From: Paenibacillus_AA sp045062745
GTDB lineage: Bacteria; Bacillota; Bacilli; Paenibacillales; NBRC-103111
NCBI RefSeq assembly: GCF_045062745.1
Contig: NZ_JBJGED010000001.1
Span: forward strand, 434,001 to 498,000
Length of the DNA: 64,000 nt
Reading direction: 5' to 3'
Part shown: positions 25,735-34,056 of the stretch, in pieces
Numbering within the stretch: position 1 is the first letter of the stretch
Layout of the letters: each line of letters starts with the position of its first letter
Translations under genes and position numbers: made by a program
The notes under the pieces: generated by a model
Databases searched by the model: none
Told to the model about the DNA's origin: nothing
The model's input: the letters and a program-made list of their open reading frames with translations, nothing else

Positions 25735-25765
25735 AAAAACGGGGCCTGGGTGACGGCCCAGGTCC
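25735..25765 (-). terminator. Terminator of argS
   Basis: GGGGCCTGGG pairs with CCCAGGTCCC around TGACGG; on the minus strand the stem is followed by TTTTT. It stops the argS transcript about 95 bp after its stop codon. Confidence 0.7.
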
Positions 25766-25770
25766 CTGCT

Positions 25771-25843
25771 AGTAACCCGATTTTTTCGGCTTAATCCCGT
25801 CCACCGCCCCGGATTCCGACCAGTAACCCGATTTTTTCGGCTT
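25771..25843. repeat. 22-bp direct repeat, two copies, 51-bp period
   Basis: A 22-bp sequence beginning AGTAACCCGA and ending TTCGGCTT occurs at 25771-25792 and again, identical, at 25822-25843. Each contains CCGA-TTTTT-TCGG, a 4-bp inverted repeat with a 5-nt spacer. The copies start 51 bp apart, between the convergent ArsR-type gene and argS. Confidence 0.9.
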
Positions 25844-25857
25844 CCCTTATCCCCCCA

Positions 25858-27831
25858 TTACATGCGGTTAGGCGCGGGCAGTCCCAGCACCTGCAGCGCG
25901 TCGGCCAAAGTCATTTTGTACTTGGCGGTCAGCCAGATTCGGAAGCTCCTTCTCTCCCCCTCCGCCTTCAGAATCGGACACGCCGCATAGAACGTGTTGA
26001 ACGCGGTCGCCAGCTCGTAGGCGTACGTGCCGATCAAATTCGGAGCCCGCTCTTCGGCGGCAGCCTCCAATGTCTCTGGCCAGTAAGCGAGCTGGCGCAG
26101 CAGCGCGTACTCGGCCGCTTCCAGCACGGCCGGGAAAGGTGGAGCCTTCGACGACACCAACTCTCCAGCCTCTCCCGGCCTAACCTTCTCACTCGCCTCT
26201 TGCTCAGCCTTAGCGAGAAGGCTTGCCGCCCTCGCATGCGCGTAGAGCAAGTACACGCCGGTGTTGCCCGTAATCTCCGTCGCCTTGTGCAGGTCGAACA
26301 CGACCTCGGTCTGAAGGTTGTAGCGCAGCAAGTAATAGCGAATGGCCGCCGCGGCGATCGCCTCGCTCGTCAGCCCGGTCCGGCGCGAACGCTTCTCCTC
26401 GATGACGCGCTCCATCAGCTGCAGCATGTCGGCTACCTTGATGCCGATCCCTTGGCGCCCGGACATCGCGTAGGAGCCTTTGCCATCCGACGTGTCTATA
26501 CCGAGCTCCGCCGCCGTCCCCGGACTGAGCGATACAACGCCGTAGCTGACGTGCCGCAGCCGCTCCGCCTGGCGGATGAAGCCGAGCGCCTCCAGCGCCT
26601 GCTTCACCATCGCCTGCGGGTACTGCTGCCGGTGGTCGATGACGTTCAGCACGATATCCGCTTGGCCGAAACGCTTGCGCACCCCCGCGCCGGCCGGAGC
26701 GGTCGTCCACAGGCTGTCGGTTGCGAAGCGGGTGTACTTGAACGTCTGATCCAGCAGCCCGAACTTCCACAGATGGTAGGCGATATCTTTCGCCGTGTAC
26801 GTCAGAATGCCATTGGAGCGGACGAGAACTTTGTCCGCGGAATGGTCCGCCTGTCCCGGCGCGAGTTCCTCGGCATCAACCTGATCGGTCGCGTCCTCGG
26901 CGCAGCTTCCGTGCTTCAGCACCCAGCAGCCGGCCAGCTTGCCCTCTTCCGCCAGGACGAAAGCGGGCGTCGTCTTAAGCTTCGCGAACGCCGCCGCCCA
27001 GAAGCCTTGGCGCACGAGATGGCTCTCCCACACGAGCACGTCGTAGCGGATGCCGAACCGGCGCATCTCCTCCGTGTGCTCCCGCACGATACGCTCCGCC
27101 ACTAGCTCTCCGATCCAGGCGGTGCTCGACCGCCCCTCCTCCAGCTCGTGCAGGACGCGGGTCCGCTCCTCCGTCATCGACGGAGTGGCCGCATACGCCC
27201 GGTTCACCGCCGCGTAGGTGTCCCAGCAATAGTCGCCGAATCGGGCGTATGCCCCTTCAGCTCCCGTGTGAAGCAGCCCGACGACCGTGTCCGCCAGCTG
27301 ATTGCCCAGGTCGTCGATGTAGTTGTGCACCTCGACCCGGTAGCCGACGCGCTTGTAGAGCCGGGCAAGCGTGTCACCGATGCAGGAGTTGCGCAGATGG
27401 CCGATATGCGCCGCCTTGTTCGGGTTGATCGACGTATGCTCGATCACGACTTTAGGCGGCGGGGCATGCGCGTCTTCTCGACCTGCGTCGAAGTCCATCT
27501 CCGCCCAGCGCCGCCAGTTCAGGCGCATGTTCAAGAATCCCGGCGCCACCGCCTCGACGTGCGCCAGCAGCCCGCCGGCGCCGACGTCACCCCCGCCGCT
27601 GGCATCCGCCAGCAGGCCGTCGCACAGCTCGGCCGCGATAGACAGCGGCGCCCGGCGCAGCAGGCGTGCGAGCGGCATGGCCGCGTTCGACGCGTAGTCG
27701 CCGTGCTGCGCATGGGACGGCGGCCCGACCTGCACCTGCAGGTCGGCAGGACATTCCAGGCCCGCCTCCCGCAGCAGACGGGCCACCTGTTCGCGCAAGG
27801 CATCGGCCAGTAGTTGTTGTACCGTACTCAT
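25858..27831 (-). CDS. argS: Arginyl-tRNA synthetase, long form
   Basis: 657 residues, about 100 more than the common bacterial ArgRS. Class I enzyme charging tRNA-Arg. N-terminal Arg-N domain, then NPNKAAHIGHLRNSC with the HIGH motif (near residue 140), SYAMSGRQGIGIKV in place of KMSKS, and a C-terminal DALR anticodon-binding domain ending MTLADALQVLGLPAPNRM. The catalytic Lys before HIGH (NPNK) is kept. AGGAGGAG precedes the ATG. Transcription is controlled by an upstream T-box with an Arg specifier. The size and T-box make a second, starvation-induced ArgRS possible. Confidence 0.93.
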   Translation of the reverse strand: MSTVQQLLADALREQVARLLREAGLECPADLQVQVGPPSHAQHGDYASNAAMPLARLLRRAPLSIAAELCDGLLADASGGGDVGAGGLLAHVEAVAPGFLNMRLNWRRWAEMDFDAGREDAHAPPPKVVIEHTSINPNKAAHIGHLRNSCIGDTLARLYKRVGYRVEVHNYIDDLGNQLADTVVGLLHTGAEGAYARFGDYCWDTYAAVNRAYAATPSMTEERTRVLHELEEGRSSTAWIGELVAERIVREHTEEMRRFGIRYDVLVWESHLVRQGFWAAAFAKLKTTPAFVLAEEGKLAGCWVLKHGSCAEDATDQVDAEELAPGQADHSADKVLVRSNGILTYTAKDIAYHLWKFGLLDQTFKYTRFATDSLWTTAPAGAGVRKRFGQADIVLNVIDHRQQYPQAMVKQALEALGFIRQAERLRHVSYGVVSLSPGTAAELGIDTSDGKGSYAMSGRQGIGIKVADMLQLMERVIEEKRSRRTGLTSEAIAAAAIRYYLLRYNLQTEVVFDLHKATEITGNTGVYLLYAHARAASLLAKAEQEASEKVRPGEAGELVSSKAPPFPAVLEAAEYALLRQLAYWPETLEAAAEERAPNLIGTYAYELATAFNTFYAACPILKAEGERRSFRIWLTAKYKMTLADALQVLGLPAPNRM

Positions 27832-27883
27832 TCCTATCTCCTCCTGATCAAAGCATCTTCACCTAGAACTGTGTGCGAACGCC

Positions 27884-27928
27884 AAAAAAGGCTCTCGTCT
27901 CCTGAACGAATTCAAGAGACGAGAGCCT
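27884..27928 (-). terminator. T-box attenuator terminator
   Basis: On the minus strand AGGCTCTCGTCTC pairs with GAGACGAGAGCCT and is followed by TTTTTT. Its 5' arm lies next to the conserved T-box sequence, as expected for the terminator that competes with the antiterminator. Confidence 0.93.
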
Positions 27929-28165
27929 CTGCTCCCGCGGTACCACTCTTCGTGCCAAGCTCCTTCGGAGCTTGACCCCTCAACCGGATAACGGCCGGAC
28001 GCCGGAACGCCGTACCCGAGCCATCTGCTATGCAGCCAGCAGACGCCTGTTCTGGCGCTCATCTCCCGGGCCCGCTTCCTTGTCGGCCTCGTACCGGCTC
28101 CCACCACCCCCGGCTCGCTTGAACGTTTCCCCGACAAGTACTGTCCCGATCATGGACGGTACTAT
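27884..28165 (-). promoter_or_regulatory. T-box riboswitch, arginine (CGG specifier), controlling argS
   Basis: The conserved T-box GTGGTACCGCGGGAGC is at 27931-27946 (minus strand), just before the terminator. In Stem I, AGTA (28139-28142) and GAAG form the specifier-loop S-turn, closed by CTTGTCGG (28132-28139) pairing with CCGACAAG (28079-28086). Aligned on the glyQS leader, the specifier triplet after GAAG is CGG (28074-28072), an arginine codon, matching the downstream gene. The TGGT bulge would pair with the ACCA end of uncharged tRNA. So argS should be switched on when charged tRNA-Arg is scarce. Confidence 0.9.
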
Positions 28166-28415
28166 TTTACTGATCTTATTAATTGAATATTGGAACTATT
28201 GTAGTTAGTTTCAGGCAACCTGTCAAGTTGATGGCGATCGCCTTGAAGCTAACGCGGATAACGGACAGTTTCCACGCCCTTCCTCCGTCAACCACCGCAC
28301 GCTCGCACCGATGTGTATCGGATTTCGATTCTCATGACACGACTTTCCTGGTGCATTTCCGTATACTTATATGAGCGAAGAAACTACTGAATGTGTTGAA
28401 AGGAAGGATTGGAGC

Positions 28416-28790
28416 ATGAGCGACTTTTTGCGGGTCGGCGGGATCGTCCAGCTGATCGGGGGGCTGCTGCTTGGATTTATTATGGGCCATATGGACGGAT
28501 ACCCGCTGTTCGGAGGGGACGGACAATTCGAGTCCGACTACCGCTGGTCGATCGGCCTGTTCTGGTGGATCGCGGGCGCGTTCGGGGGCATCGTGTTCCT
28601 GACCCTCTCCCTGCTCTTCGAAGCAATTGGGCGGATCGAGCACAACGTCTACAGCCTGACTAACGCCTACATGCGGAACAATCCGAGCGAGGCGGAGCCT
28701 CCCAAAGCCCTGGGCACCTCCCGCAGCAGCCTGACGAAAATGGCGAATTACAAAATGGGCCGCACCGAGGAGTCTACGGACAAGAAGTAA
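28416..28790 (+). CDS. Small membrane protein, unknown function
   Basis: 124 residues from ATG 28416 (GGAAGG and GGAG upstream); the in-frame ATG 45 bp earlier lacks a site. Two hydrophobic segments (about 4-24 and 44-68, the second WSIGLFWWIAGAFGGIVF) followed by a polar tail of ~50 residues predicted to be cytoplasmic. No recognised family. Stands alone upstream of pepT. Confidence 0.65.
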   Translation: MSDFLRVGGIVQLIGGLLLGFIMGHMDGYPLFGGDGQFESDYRWSIGLFWWIAGAFGGIVFLTLSLLFEAIGRIEHNVYSLTNAYMRNNPSEAEPPKALGTSRSSLTKMANYKMGRTEESTDKK

Positions 28791-28918
28791 GCCGGCTTGC
28801 GGCGGCTACCCGTCGGCCCGGAGCGAAGCGAACGCTTTGAGCAAATCACGAATGCCCTTCCTCGAATGGCTTCGATCGGATTTTTTACTTATAATGAGGG
28901 GGAGGTGACGAGACCATA

Positions 28919-30159
28919 ATGGAAAATATGAAACAGGCTCTTATAAAGCGACTGACCACCTACGTTCAGGTGGATACGCAATCGAACGATGCGAGCGAGA
29001 CTTGCCCTTCTACTCCGGGTCAGCTGACCCTTGCCCGGATGCTCGTGGAGGAGCTGCGGCAGATCGGCATGAACGATGTTACCATGGACGCGAATGGCTA
29101 CGTGATGGCGACGCTGCCTTCCAACACCGACAAGGACGTACCGACAATCGGGTTCATGGCCCACGTTGACACGGCGACCGACTTCACCGGTGCTGGCGTC
29201 CGGCCGCAAGTCGTGGAGCGGTATGACGGAGAGGCCATCGTCCTGAACGAAGCGCAGCGGATCGTGCTGTCGCCGGACGAGTTTCCCAGCCTGCTGCGGT
29301 ATGTGGGGCATACGCTCGTCACGACGGACGGCACCACCCTGCTTGGGGCGGACAACAAGGCAGGCATCGCGGAGATCATGACCGCGCTCGACTGGCTGCT
29401 GCAGCATCCGGAGGTCAAGCATGGCCGCATTCGAGTCGCCTTCACGCCGGACGAGGAGATCGGCCGCGGGCCGCATCGGTTCGACGTCGCGGCGTTCGAC
29501 GCGAAGTATGCCTACACAGTCGACGGCGGTCCTCTCGGCGAGCTGCAGTACGAGAGCTTCAACGCCGCGCGGGCGCTCGTGACGTGCAGGGCAAGATCGT
29601 GCATCCGGGCACGGCGAAGGGCAAGATGGTGAACTCGGCGAAGATCGCTATGGAGTTCAATCGCCGCCTGCCCACACAGGAAGCGCCGGAGCATACCGAA
29701 GGCTATGAAGGATTCTTCCACCTGATCTCGATGCAGGGCGATGTCGAGGAGACGAAGCTGCACTACTTGATCCGCGACTTCGACAAGGCGTCGTTCGCAG
29801 CGCGCAAGGCGAAGCTGAAGGCGATCGCCGCTGAGCTGGAAGCGGAATATGGCGCAGGGCGTGTCTCGGTGGATATCAAGGATCAATACTTCAACATGCG
29901 GGAGAAAATCGAGCCGGTACGCGAAATCGTGGACATCGCGCACGAGGCGATGGTCAGCCTCGGCATCGAGCCCGTCGTAGAGCCGATCCGCGGCGGGACG
30001 GACGGGTCGCAACTGTCCTACATGGGACTGCCGACGCCGAACCTGTTCACCGGCGGGGAGAACTATCACGGCCGGTACGAGTACATCTCGGCGGACAATA
30101 TGGTGAAGGCGACGCAAGTGGTAATCGAGATCATCCGGCGGTTCGAGCGGCAGGCGTAG
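28919..30159 (+). pseudogene. pepT: Peptidase T, interrupted by a one-base frameshift
   Basis: Two adjacent frames together encode a ~413-residue M20 tripeptidase. Frame 1 (from ATG 28919, GGGAGGTG upstream) has MAHVDTATDFTG (metal His/Asp), LLGADNKAG (Asp) and FTPDEEIGRG (Glu). The second frame, from about 29584, continues with QGKIVHPGTAKGKMVNSA, IRGGTDGSQLSYMG and LFTGGENYHGRYEY (final His). At about 29580 the reading ACG-TGCAGG needs one extra G (ACG-GTG-CAG) to restore TVQGK. All catalytic residues are intact either side, so this is a recent mutation or a sequencing error. As written it would be inactive. Confidence 0.9.
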
Positions 30160-30185
30160 GCGGGTGAAGGCGGGGGAGAGATGAA

Positions 30186-30234
30186 AGGCAATCGGCGAGA
30201 CGGATCCCACATTCGTCTGCCGATTGCCTTTTTG
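30186..30234 (+). terminator. Terminator after pepT
   Basis: AGGCAATCGGC pairs with GCCGATTGCCT, with an inner AGACGGAT/ATTCGTCT arm, followed by TTTTT on the plus strand. Confidence 0.88.
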
Positions 30235-30253
30235 TCATTTGCCGTGTCCGAGT

Positions 30254-31117
30254 TCAAACAAGCCCCGGCCACAGCCTCGCCTTCAGCGCCAGCAGGTTCA
30301 AGAACCCGGAGTCGACGCTGCCCAGCGCCGAACGGCCGTAGCCGCCGTGGAAGTCGGAGCCCCCGGTCATCGCCAGCCCGTACTGTTCCGCGTACCCGCG
30401 GGCCTTCTGCTCCTCCTCCCGGTCGTGGTCCGGGTGATACACTTCGATGCCTTCCAGGCCCGCCTGAACCCACTCGCCGATCGCTTCGTAGTTCCCGAGC
30501 TGGCCCGGATGGGCCAGGACGGGCACGCCGCCCGCTTCCCGGATCGCGCGGATGGCGTCCGCCGCGTCCACATATTGCATCGGCACAAAAGCGGTACCCG
30601 GCGCCTCGCCGTTCCCGCCCCGAGCAAACAGCGAGCGATACAGGTCGCCGAACAGCTCCTGGCAGTGGCCGCTCTCCATCAGCGCCGCCATGATGTGCTG
30701 CTTGTAGACGGCCGTGCCGCCTGCGGCAATCCGGCCAACCTGCTCCCAGCTGATGCGGTAGCCCGCCGCCACGAGCTGCTCCACACTCTGCCGGGTTGCT
30801 TGCGTCCGCCGCTCGAGAATCGGGCGGCACAGCCTCGCAAGCGCCGGATGCTCCGGCTGTACGTAGTAGCCCAGGATATGGGCCCGGCGTCTGCGCGCGA
30901 AGTCGTAAGCCGAGATCTCGATGCCGGGGATCACTTCGACGCCCAGCCGCTCTCCCCACAGCATGGCTTCCGGTACCCCGGCCGTGGTGTCATGATCGGT
31001 GACGGCCAAGTACCGGATGCCGGCGGTATGGGCCGCGCTCAGCACTTCCCGGACGGTGTAGGTGTTGTCCGAGGCCTTGGTATGGCAATGCAGGTCTACG
31101 ATGCCCTGTCCCTTCAA
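30254..31117 (-). CDS. phnPP: PHP-family phosphoesterase, probable PhnPP
   Basis: 287 residues. PHP metal motifs: DLHCHTKASD (8-17), AVTDHDTT, the Glu in PGIEIS, PVLAHPGQLG and GGSDFHGGYG. As the last gene of a C-P lyase operon that lacks phnP, it most likely opens the 5-phosphoribosyl 1,2-cyclic phosphate made by PhnJ. The characterised PhnPP (cyclic phosphate dihydrolase) is a PHP enzyme that releases ribose 5-phosphate and phosphate. General PHP phosphodiesterase is the alternative; the operon position favours PhnPP. Overlaps the preceding gene by 4 bp. Confidence 0.82.
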   Translation of the reverse strand: MKGQGIVDLHCHTKASDNTYTVREVLSAAHTAGIRYLAVTDHDTTAGVPEAMLWGERLGVEVIPGIEISAYDFARRRRAHILGYYVQPEHPALARLCRPILERRTQATRQSVEQLVAAGYRISWEQVGRIAAGGTAVYKQHIMAALMESGHCQELFGDLYRSLFARGGNGEAPGTAFVPMQYVDAADAIRAIREAGGVPVLAHPGQLGNYEAIGEWVQAGLEGIEVYHPDHDREEEQKARGYAEQYGLAMTGGSDFHGGYGRSALGSVDSGFLNLLALKARLWPGLV

Positions 31118-32067
31118 CCGACCGCCACCGCCTTGCCGAAAGAGGAGAGATCGCGGTAGGTCGCGGACAAATACGTCCAGTGCGATTCATACTGCTCCCG
31201 AATTTCGTGGATCATGTAGCCCTCCTGCGCACATCCCCCCAGCAGCCGGGCGATCTCGGCCATCGGCACGGCCCCTTCCCCTATCGGCATATGCATGTCG
31301 CCGCGGCCCAAGGGCAGCAGCTCGTACTGGTTTTTCTCCGTCGAGTAGTTGGGCTTGCCGTAATTGTCATGAACGTGCAGGTGAATAATGTACGGCACCA
31401 TCGCTTCCAATTCCCGCTGGAGGCTCAGCCCATACATCTGCAGCGATAAATATAAATGCCCGACATCGAGGGCGATCCCGACGTTCGGGTGGCCGATCGC
31501 CGCCACCTGCTCGGCTAGCTGAGCCGGAATGACGGAGTAGCAATAGTCCGGACAGTCCAAGTACGGCCTGACGTTCTCCATGCCGATCCGTACGCTCCGC
31601 TGCCGGGCATACTCCCCGGCCTCCCTCATGATCGCCGCCTCGCGCTCGAGCAGCAGCCGCTTGTCAGCATCCGTATACCGCGGCCACGTCTGCGGATAGA
31701 GAAACTGCTCCTCGCCGACGAATCTCCCCACGTGCACGACGAGCAGATCGGCGCCGACCGCGCCGGCCACATCGAGACAAGCGAGCAGCAAACGCTGCTC
31801 GAATCCGATGTCATCCGCCCGGAACACATTCAGGTCGAACGGGGCGTGCAAGGTATAGCGCAGCGGGATTCCGCGAAGCAATTCCACGTACGCCTCGAGC
31901 CGGCCCGGATCGATCACGCCGTTCTCGATGATCCGCATCCCTTGGATCGGAAGCTCCACGGCTTGATAGCCCGCCTCTAACACTTGGGCCAGCTTCTCCT
32001 TCAAGCGGTCCGTCCGGCTGACGACGTCGCAGCTCATCAAGCTAACCCCAATGCCCTTAAGCTTCAA
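31114..32067 (-). CDS. TIM-barrel sugar isomerase/epimerase-like protein in the phn operon
   Basis: 317 residues, AP-endonuclease-2 / xylose-isomerase-like barrel. Seen: LEAGYQAVELPIQG, HAPFDLNVFR, VHVGRF, GMENVRPYL (metal Glu), GIALDVGHLYLS (Asp and His ligands), IIHLHVHDNYG and MIHEIRE. These are the metal ligands of Mn/Mg sugar isomerases. It overlaps phnM by 11 bp and the PHP gene by 4 bp, so it belongs to the operon. It is not one of the E. coli phn genes. It might act on the ribose phosphate released after C-P cleavage, or on a specific phosphonate side product. Confidence 0.8.
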   Translation of the reverse strand: MKLKGIGVSLMSCDVVSRTDRLKEKLAQVLEAGYQAVELPIQGMRIIENGVIDPGRLEAYVELLRGIPLRYTLHAPFDLNVFRADDIGFEQRLLLACLDVAGAVGADLLVVHVGRFVGEEQFLYPQTWPRYTDADKRLLLEREAAIMREAGEYARQRSVRIGMENVRPYLDCPDYCYSVIPAQLAEQVAAIGHPNVGIALDVGHLYLSLQMYGLSLQRELEAMVPYIIHLHVHDNYGKPNYSTEKNQYELLPLGRGDMHMPIGEGAVPMAEIARLLGGCAQEGYMIHEIREQYESHWTYLSATYRDLSSFGKAVAVG

Positions 32068-33280
32068 TGCGCTCGGCCCCTTTCCCGCTCAGGGCGGCGC
32101 GAGTAGTTCCCGAGAGATAATTCATTTGGCATACGAGCTGGCCTCGGACGAACACGTTCTGAATGACCGGGCTTCCCGCCTGTTCCCGGACGACGAGCAG
32201 GTCCGCCTCTTTCCCCGCCGTAAGCGACCCGGTCCGGTCGTCAATCCGCAGCGCTCGGGCCGGATTCAGCGTCACCATATTGACCGCCTCCACGATGTCG
32301 AGCCCCTGAGACACGAGCAGGAATACGGCGCGAAGCATCGCAGGCGGGTAGTAATCCGAGCACAGGATGTCGACGACGCCCGCACGGATCGCCTCCTGGG
32401 CGGACAGGTTGTTGCTGTGCGAGCGGCCGAGCATGACGTTCGGCGCGCCCATGACGACATACAGCCCGCGCCGCTTCGCCTCGACCGCTACCGCGAGATC
32501 GACGGGGAATTCGCTGATCGTCCCGCGCCATTGCTGAATCCGATCCAGCTTCTCGATCGAATCGTCGTCATGCGAGGCGAGCGGGACATCGTTGCGATAA
32601 GCCAGGTCGGCGAGCCGCTGCAGCTCGGCATCGGCGATTTTCGCCCGGTTTTTGCGCTCCTCCAGAATCGCGTTTACTTCTTCCTCGGTCTTCTTCTGGC
32701 GCTCCATGATGAATTTCTTCTGCACATCCGTATTGCGGTATTGGCCTTGACCCGGGGTGTGGTCCATAAACGACATCTGGTCGATCAGTCCCTGGGTGAT
32801 GAATTCCTCGACGAACGGCACGACGCTATCGTTAGTCAGCTCCACGCGAATGTGCACCCGGTGATGGATGAGGTGGTCATGCTGCCTCAGGTTCGCGATC
32901 CGGTTCACGATGTCCTTGACGCTTTGATTTTTGCGAAAATCGTTGCTCGAGTTCTCCCCCCACATGCTGAGCGAGTGGTAGATCGTCGTGACGCCTTGGC
33001 TGACGAGCTTCCGCTCCAGCTCCTGGTAGGAGAATTCCAGCGCAAACCGGCTAGTAGGCCGGGGCTGCATCTCGTGCTCGATCGCGTCGCTGTGCGTATC
33101 GATCATACCGGGCATGACCCAGCATCCCGTGGCATCATACACTTGCCCAGCACTCGCCAGAGCCGAGGTATTGGGACGAATGTCGGCAATCCGACCGTCC
33201 TCGATCACGACCGTCCCCTTCATGAGCACTCCCGTCGGAGTCACCACGTTGCCGCCGCGGATCGTTAAAATTGGTTTCAT
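32057..33280 (-). CDS. phnM: Ribose 1-methylphosphonate 5-triphosphate diphosphatase
   Basis: 407 residues, amidohydrolase fold. PhnM removes pyrophosphate from alpha-D-ribose 1-methylphosphonate 5-triphosphate to give the PhnJ substrate. Motifs: GMIDTHSDAIEHEMQPRP (metal region with the family HSD), YHSLSMWGEN, HHRVHIRVELT, SFMDHTPGQGQY, ASHDDDSIE and LCSDYYPPAML. All match PhnM. Start ATG overlaps the end of phnL by 4 bp. Confidence 0.96.
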   Translation of the reverse strand: MKPILTIRGGNVVTPTGVLMKGTVVIEDGRIADIRPNTSALASAGQVYDATGCWVMPGMIDTHSDAIEHEMQPRPTSRFALEFSYQELERKLVSQGVTTIYHSLSMWGENSSNDFRKNQSVKDIVNRIANLRQHDHLIHHRVHIRVELTNDSVVPFVEEFITQGLIDQMSFMDHTPGQGQYRNTDVQKKFIMERQKKTEEEVNAILEERKNRAKIADAELQRLADLAYRNDVPLASHDDDSIEKLDRIQQWRGTISEFPVDLAVAVEAKRRGLYVVMGAPNVMLGRSHSNNLSAQEAIRAGVVDILCSDYYPPAMLRAVFLLVSQGLDIVEAVNMVTLNPARALRIDDRTGSLTAGKEADLLVVREQAGSPVIQNVFVRGQLVCQMNYLSGTTRAALSGKGAERIEA

Positions 33281-34008
33281 AGTCGCACTCCCTCCGCCGT
33301 CGCCAGCTGCTTCTCTTCCTTGGCCCCTCCGAGCGAGCGCATATCTAGGATGTGGTCGGCTACGCGGCCCATGACCTCCCAGTCGTGGAAAACGCCGATC
33401 ATCGTGGTGCCTTCCCGCTTCATCTCGTGCAGGATATCGAGCACACGGTGCTTCGTCTCGTTGTCGAGCGAGGCGGTCGGCTCATCGAGGATGAGGAGGC
33501 GCGGCCGGGCGACGAACGCTCTCGCCAGGTTCACCCGCTGCTGCTCCCCGCCGCTGAACGTCGCCGGGTACGCTTGCCACAGCGCCTCCGGGATGTTCAG
33601 CCTGGCGAGCATGTGCGCCGACGCCTCCCGCGCCTCGGATAGGGCGTAGCCCCGGGGAAGCAGCCGTTCCGCTACGATGTCGAGCGCGGAGATGCGCGGA
33701 ATGACCTTCAGGAACTGAGACACGTAGCTGATCTCATGCAGGCGCAGATGGGACATTTGGCGCTCGGTCGCTTGAGCCAGGTCAATCCTGCCATACAGCG
33801 AGGAGTCGTACCAGATCTCGCCGGACGTCGGCAAGTACGTGCGATACAAGCACTTGAGAATGGAAGACTTGCCGATGCCGCTAGGACCCGCAATGCCCAT
33901 GAACGCGCCGCGGGGCACTTCGAACGATAAATCTGAGAACGGATGGACCTTCATCTGGTGCGACAGGGACAGCTCGAACCGTTTGCTTAAGCCGATTACT
34001 TGAATCAT
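33277..34008 (-). CDS. phnL: C-P lyase ABC-type ATPase PhnL
   Basis: 243 residues, ABC ATPase without membrane partner. Walker A GPSGIGKSS (40-48), signature FSGGEQQRVN, Walker B LLILDEPTAS and switch His in VFHDWE. In the known pathway PhnL works with PhnGHI in coupling ATP to the phosphonate, and can dock on the C-P lyase core. Overlaps phnM by 4 bp and follows phnK by 48 bp, the largest gap inside this half of the operon. Confidence 0.95.
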   Translation of the reverse strand: MIQVIGLSKRFELSLSHQMKVHPFSDLSFEVPRGAFMGIAGPSGIGKSSILKCLYRTYLPTSGEIWYDSSLYGRIDLAQATERQMSHLRLHEISYVSQFLKVIPRISALDIVAERLLPRGYALSEAREASAHMLARLNIPEALWQAYPATFSGGEQQRVNLARAFVARPRLLILDEPTASLDNETKHRVLDILHEMKREGTTMIGVFHDWEVMGRVADHILDMRSLGGAKEEKQLATAEGVRL

Positions 34009-34056
34009 CGCTATTCACCGCTTTCTATCGTCATTGATGCCGAACCGGGCCGACTG

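Noticed and set aside
32051..33268. A 405-codon open frame on the plus strand
   Set aside because: Antisense shadow of phnM.
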